Source: Actinacidiphila acidipaludis (GTDB lineage: Bacteria; Actinomycetota; Actinomycetes; Streptomycetales; Streptomycetaceae). Taken from it: DNA of 64,000 bases. Location of the stretch: assembly GCF_019890725.1 (NCBI RefSeq), contig NZ_JAINZZ010000002.1, forward strand, positions 186,001-250,000, in the 5' to 3' direction. The translations under genes were made by a program, and so were the position numbers. Position 1 is the first letter of the stretch, and the number at the start of each line of letters is the position of its first letter. The notes under the pieces were generated by a model. It had not been told where the DNA came from. It made no database searches and saw only the letters and a list, made by a program, of their open reading frames with translations. Positions 63,961 to 64,000 of this stretch are shown here, in pieces.

Positions 63961-64000
63961 ATGAGCGGCTACTCCGTCCGGTCGCGCGGAAGCGCGCTGC
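63961..64000 (+). CDS. ftsW: Start of the next dcw gene, probably ftsW (truncated by window edge)
   Basis: ATG at 63961 preceded by GAAAGAGGGG (about 63948-63957) opens a frame MSGYSVRSRGSAL that runs off the window. The residues are too few to identify the product. The ftsW name rests on gene order: in actinobacterial dcw clusters murD is followed by ftsW, the septal glycosyltransferase paired with FtsI. Confidence 0.5.
   Translation, partial: MSGYSVRSRGSAL

Overview
This is a 64 kb stretch of high-GC actinobacterial core chromosome, almost certainly from Streptomyces or a close relative in the Streptomycetaceae. The pointers are the extreme third-position GC, many GTG (and two TTG) starts, frequent leaderless promoters, an intact geosmin synthase, a MacS/MacR two-component pair, SAV_6107-type HEPN and DUF5304 proteins, and a division/cell-wall (dcw) cluster in actinomycete order. 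From memory, the gene order largely follows the S. coelicolor chromosome between the NYN/NlpC-P60 genes and murD. No prophage, insertion sequence, CRISPR array, tRNA or rRNA was found.

Layout. 1-5.6 kb: tail of a NYN protein, two tandem NlpC/P60 hydrolases (the first behind a probable c-di-AMP riboswitch), and a lipoprotein zinc peptidase overlapping an M48 peptidase. 5.7-10.2 kb: GT87 mannosyltransferase, PimB'-like GT4 and a long-chain acyl-CoA ligase (phosphoinositide mannoside and lipid metabolism). 10.4-15.6 kb: phosphoesterase, SRPBCC protein, ArsA-like NTPase with a degenerate P-loop, DUF5304, glucokinase and an EEP-family phosphatase. 15.7-19.8 kb: esterase, acyltransferase and MacSR. 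19.9-28.5 kb: a phosphofructokinase with pyrophosphate-type active-site residues, a uridine-kinase-like protein, TrpEG with a complete tryptophan attenuator, a large secreted amidase with FG-GAP repeats, and class II DAHP synthase. TrpEG and DAHP synthase together form an aromatic amino acid node.

28.6-31.2 kb: an iron-storage module (Bfd and bacterioferritin, convergent, with candidate iron boxes), a sulfite-oxidase-like protein and endonuclease IV. 31.2-39.4 kb: PASTA-domain Ser/Thr kinase; thiO-thiS-thiG under a TPP riboswitch; a ferredoxin-reductase-like flavoprotein; an Rv2175c-like protein; thiE; metF. 39.5-47.8 kb is the most variable part: a membrane protein with a Tyr/Gly/Gln-rich tail, geosmin synthase, a divergent phytoene-desaturase-like protein, TetR, HEPN, methyltransferase and DUF3040. 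48-53 kb: a MoxR-DUF58-transglutaminase operon. 53.2-64 kb: carbonic anhydrase, then mraZ, rsmH, ftsL, ftsI, murE, murF, mraY, murD and the start of a gene that is ftsW by position. Most neighbouring dcw genes are coupled by 4-base overlaps.

No wholly new multi-gene system could be supported. The most informative oddities are the pyrophosphate-type phosphofructokinase signature, the lysine-less P-loop of the ArsA-like protein, the orphan HEPN protein that keeps an Rx4H motif, the four-copy 10-bp-periodic MraZ box, the leaderless WWW leader peptide of trpEG, a MacR-like palindrome in a gene-free 0.5 kb, and the low-complexity tail of the 39.5 kb membrane protein. All calls come from reading the sequence and recalled family knowledge; no database search was run.
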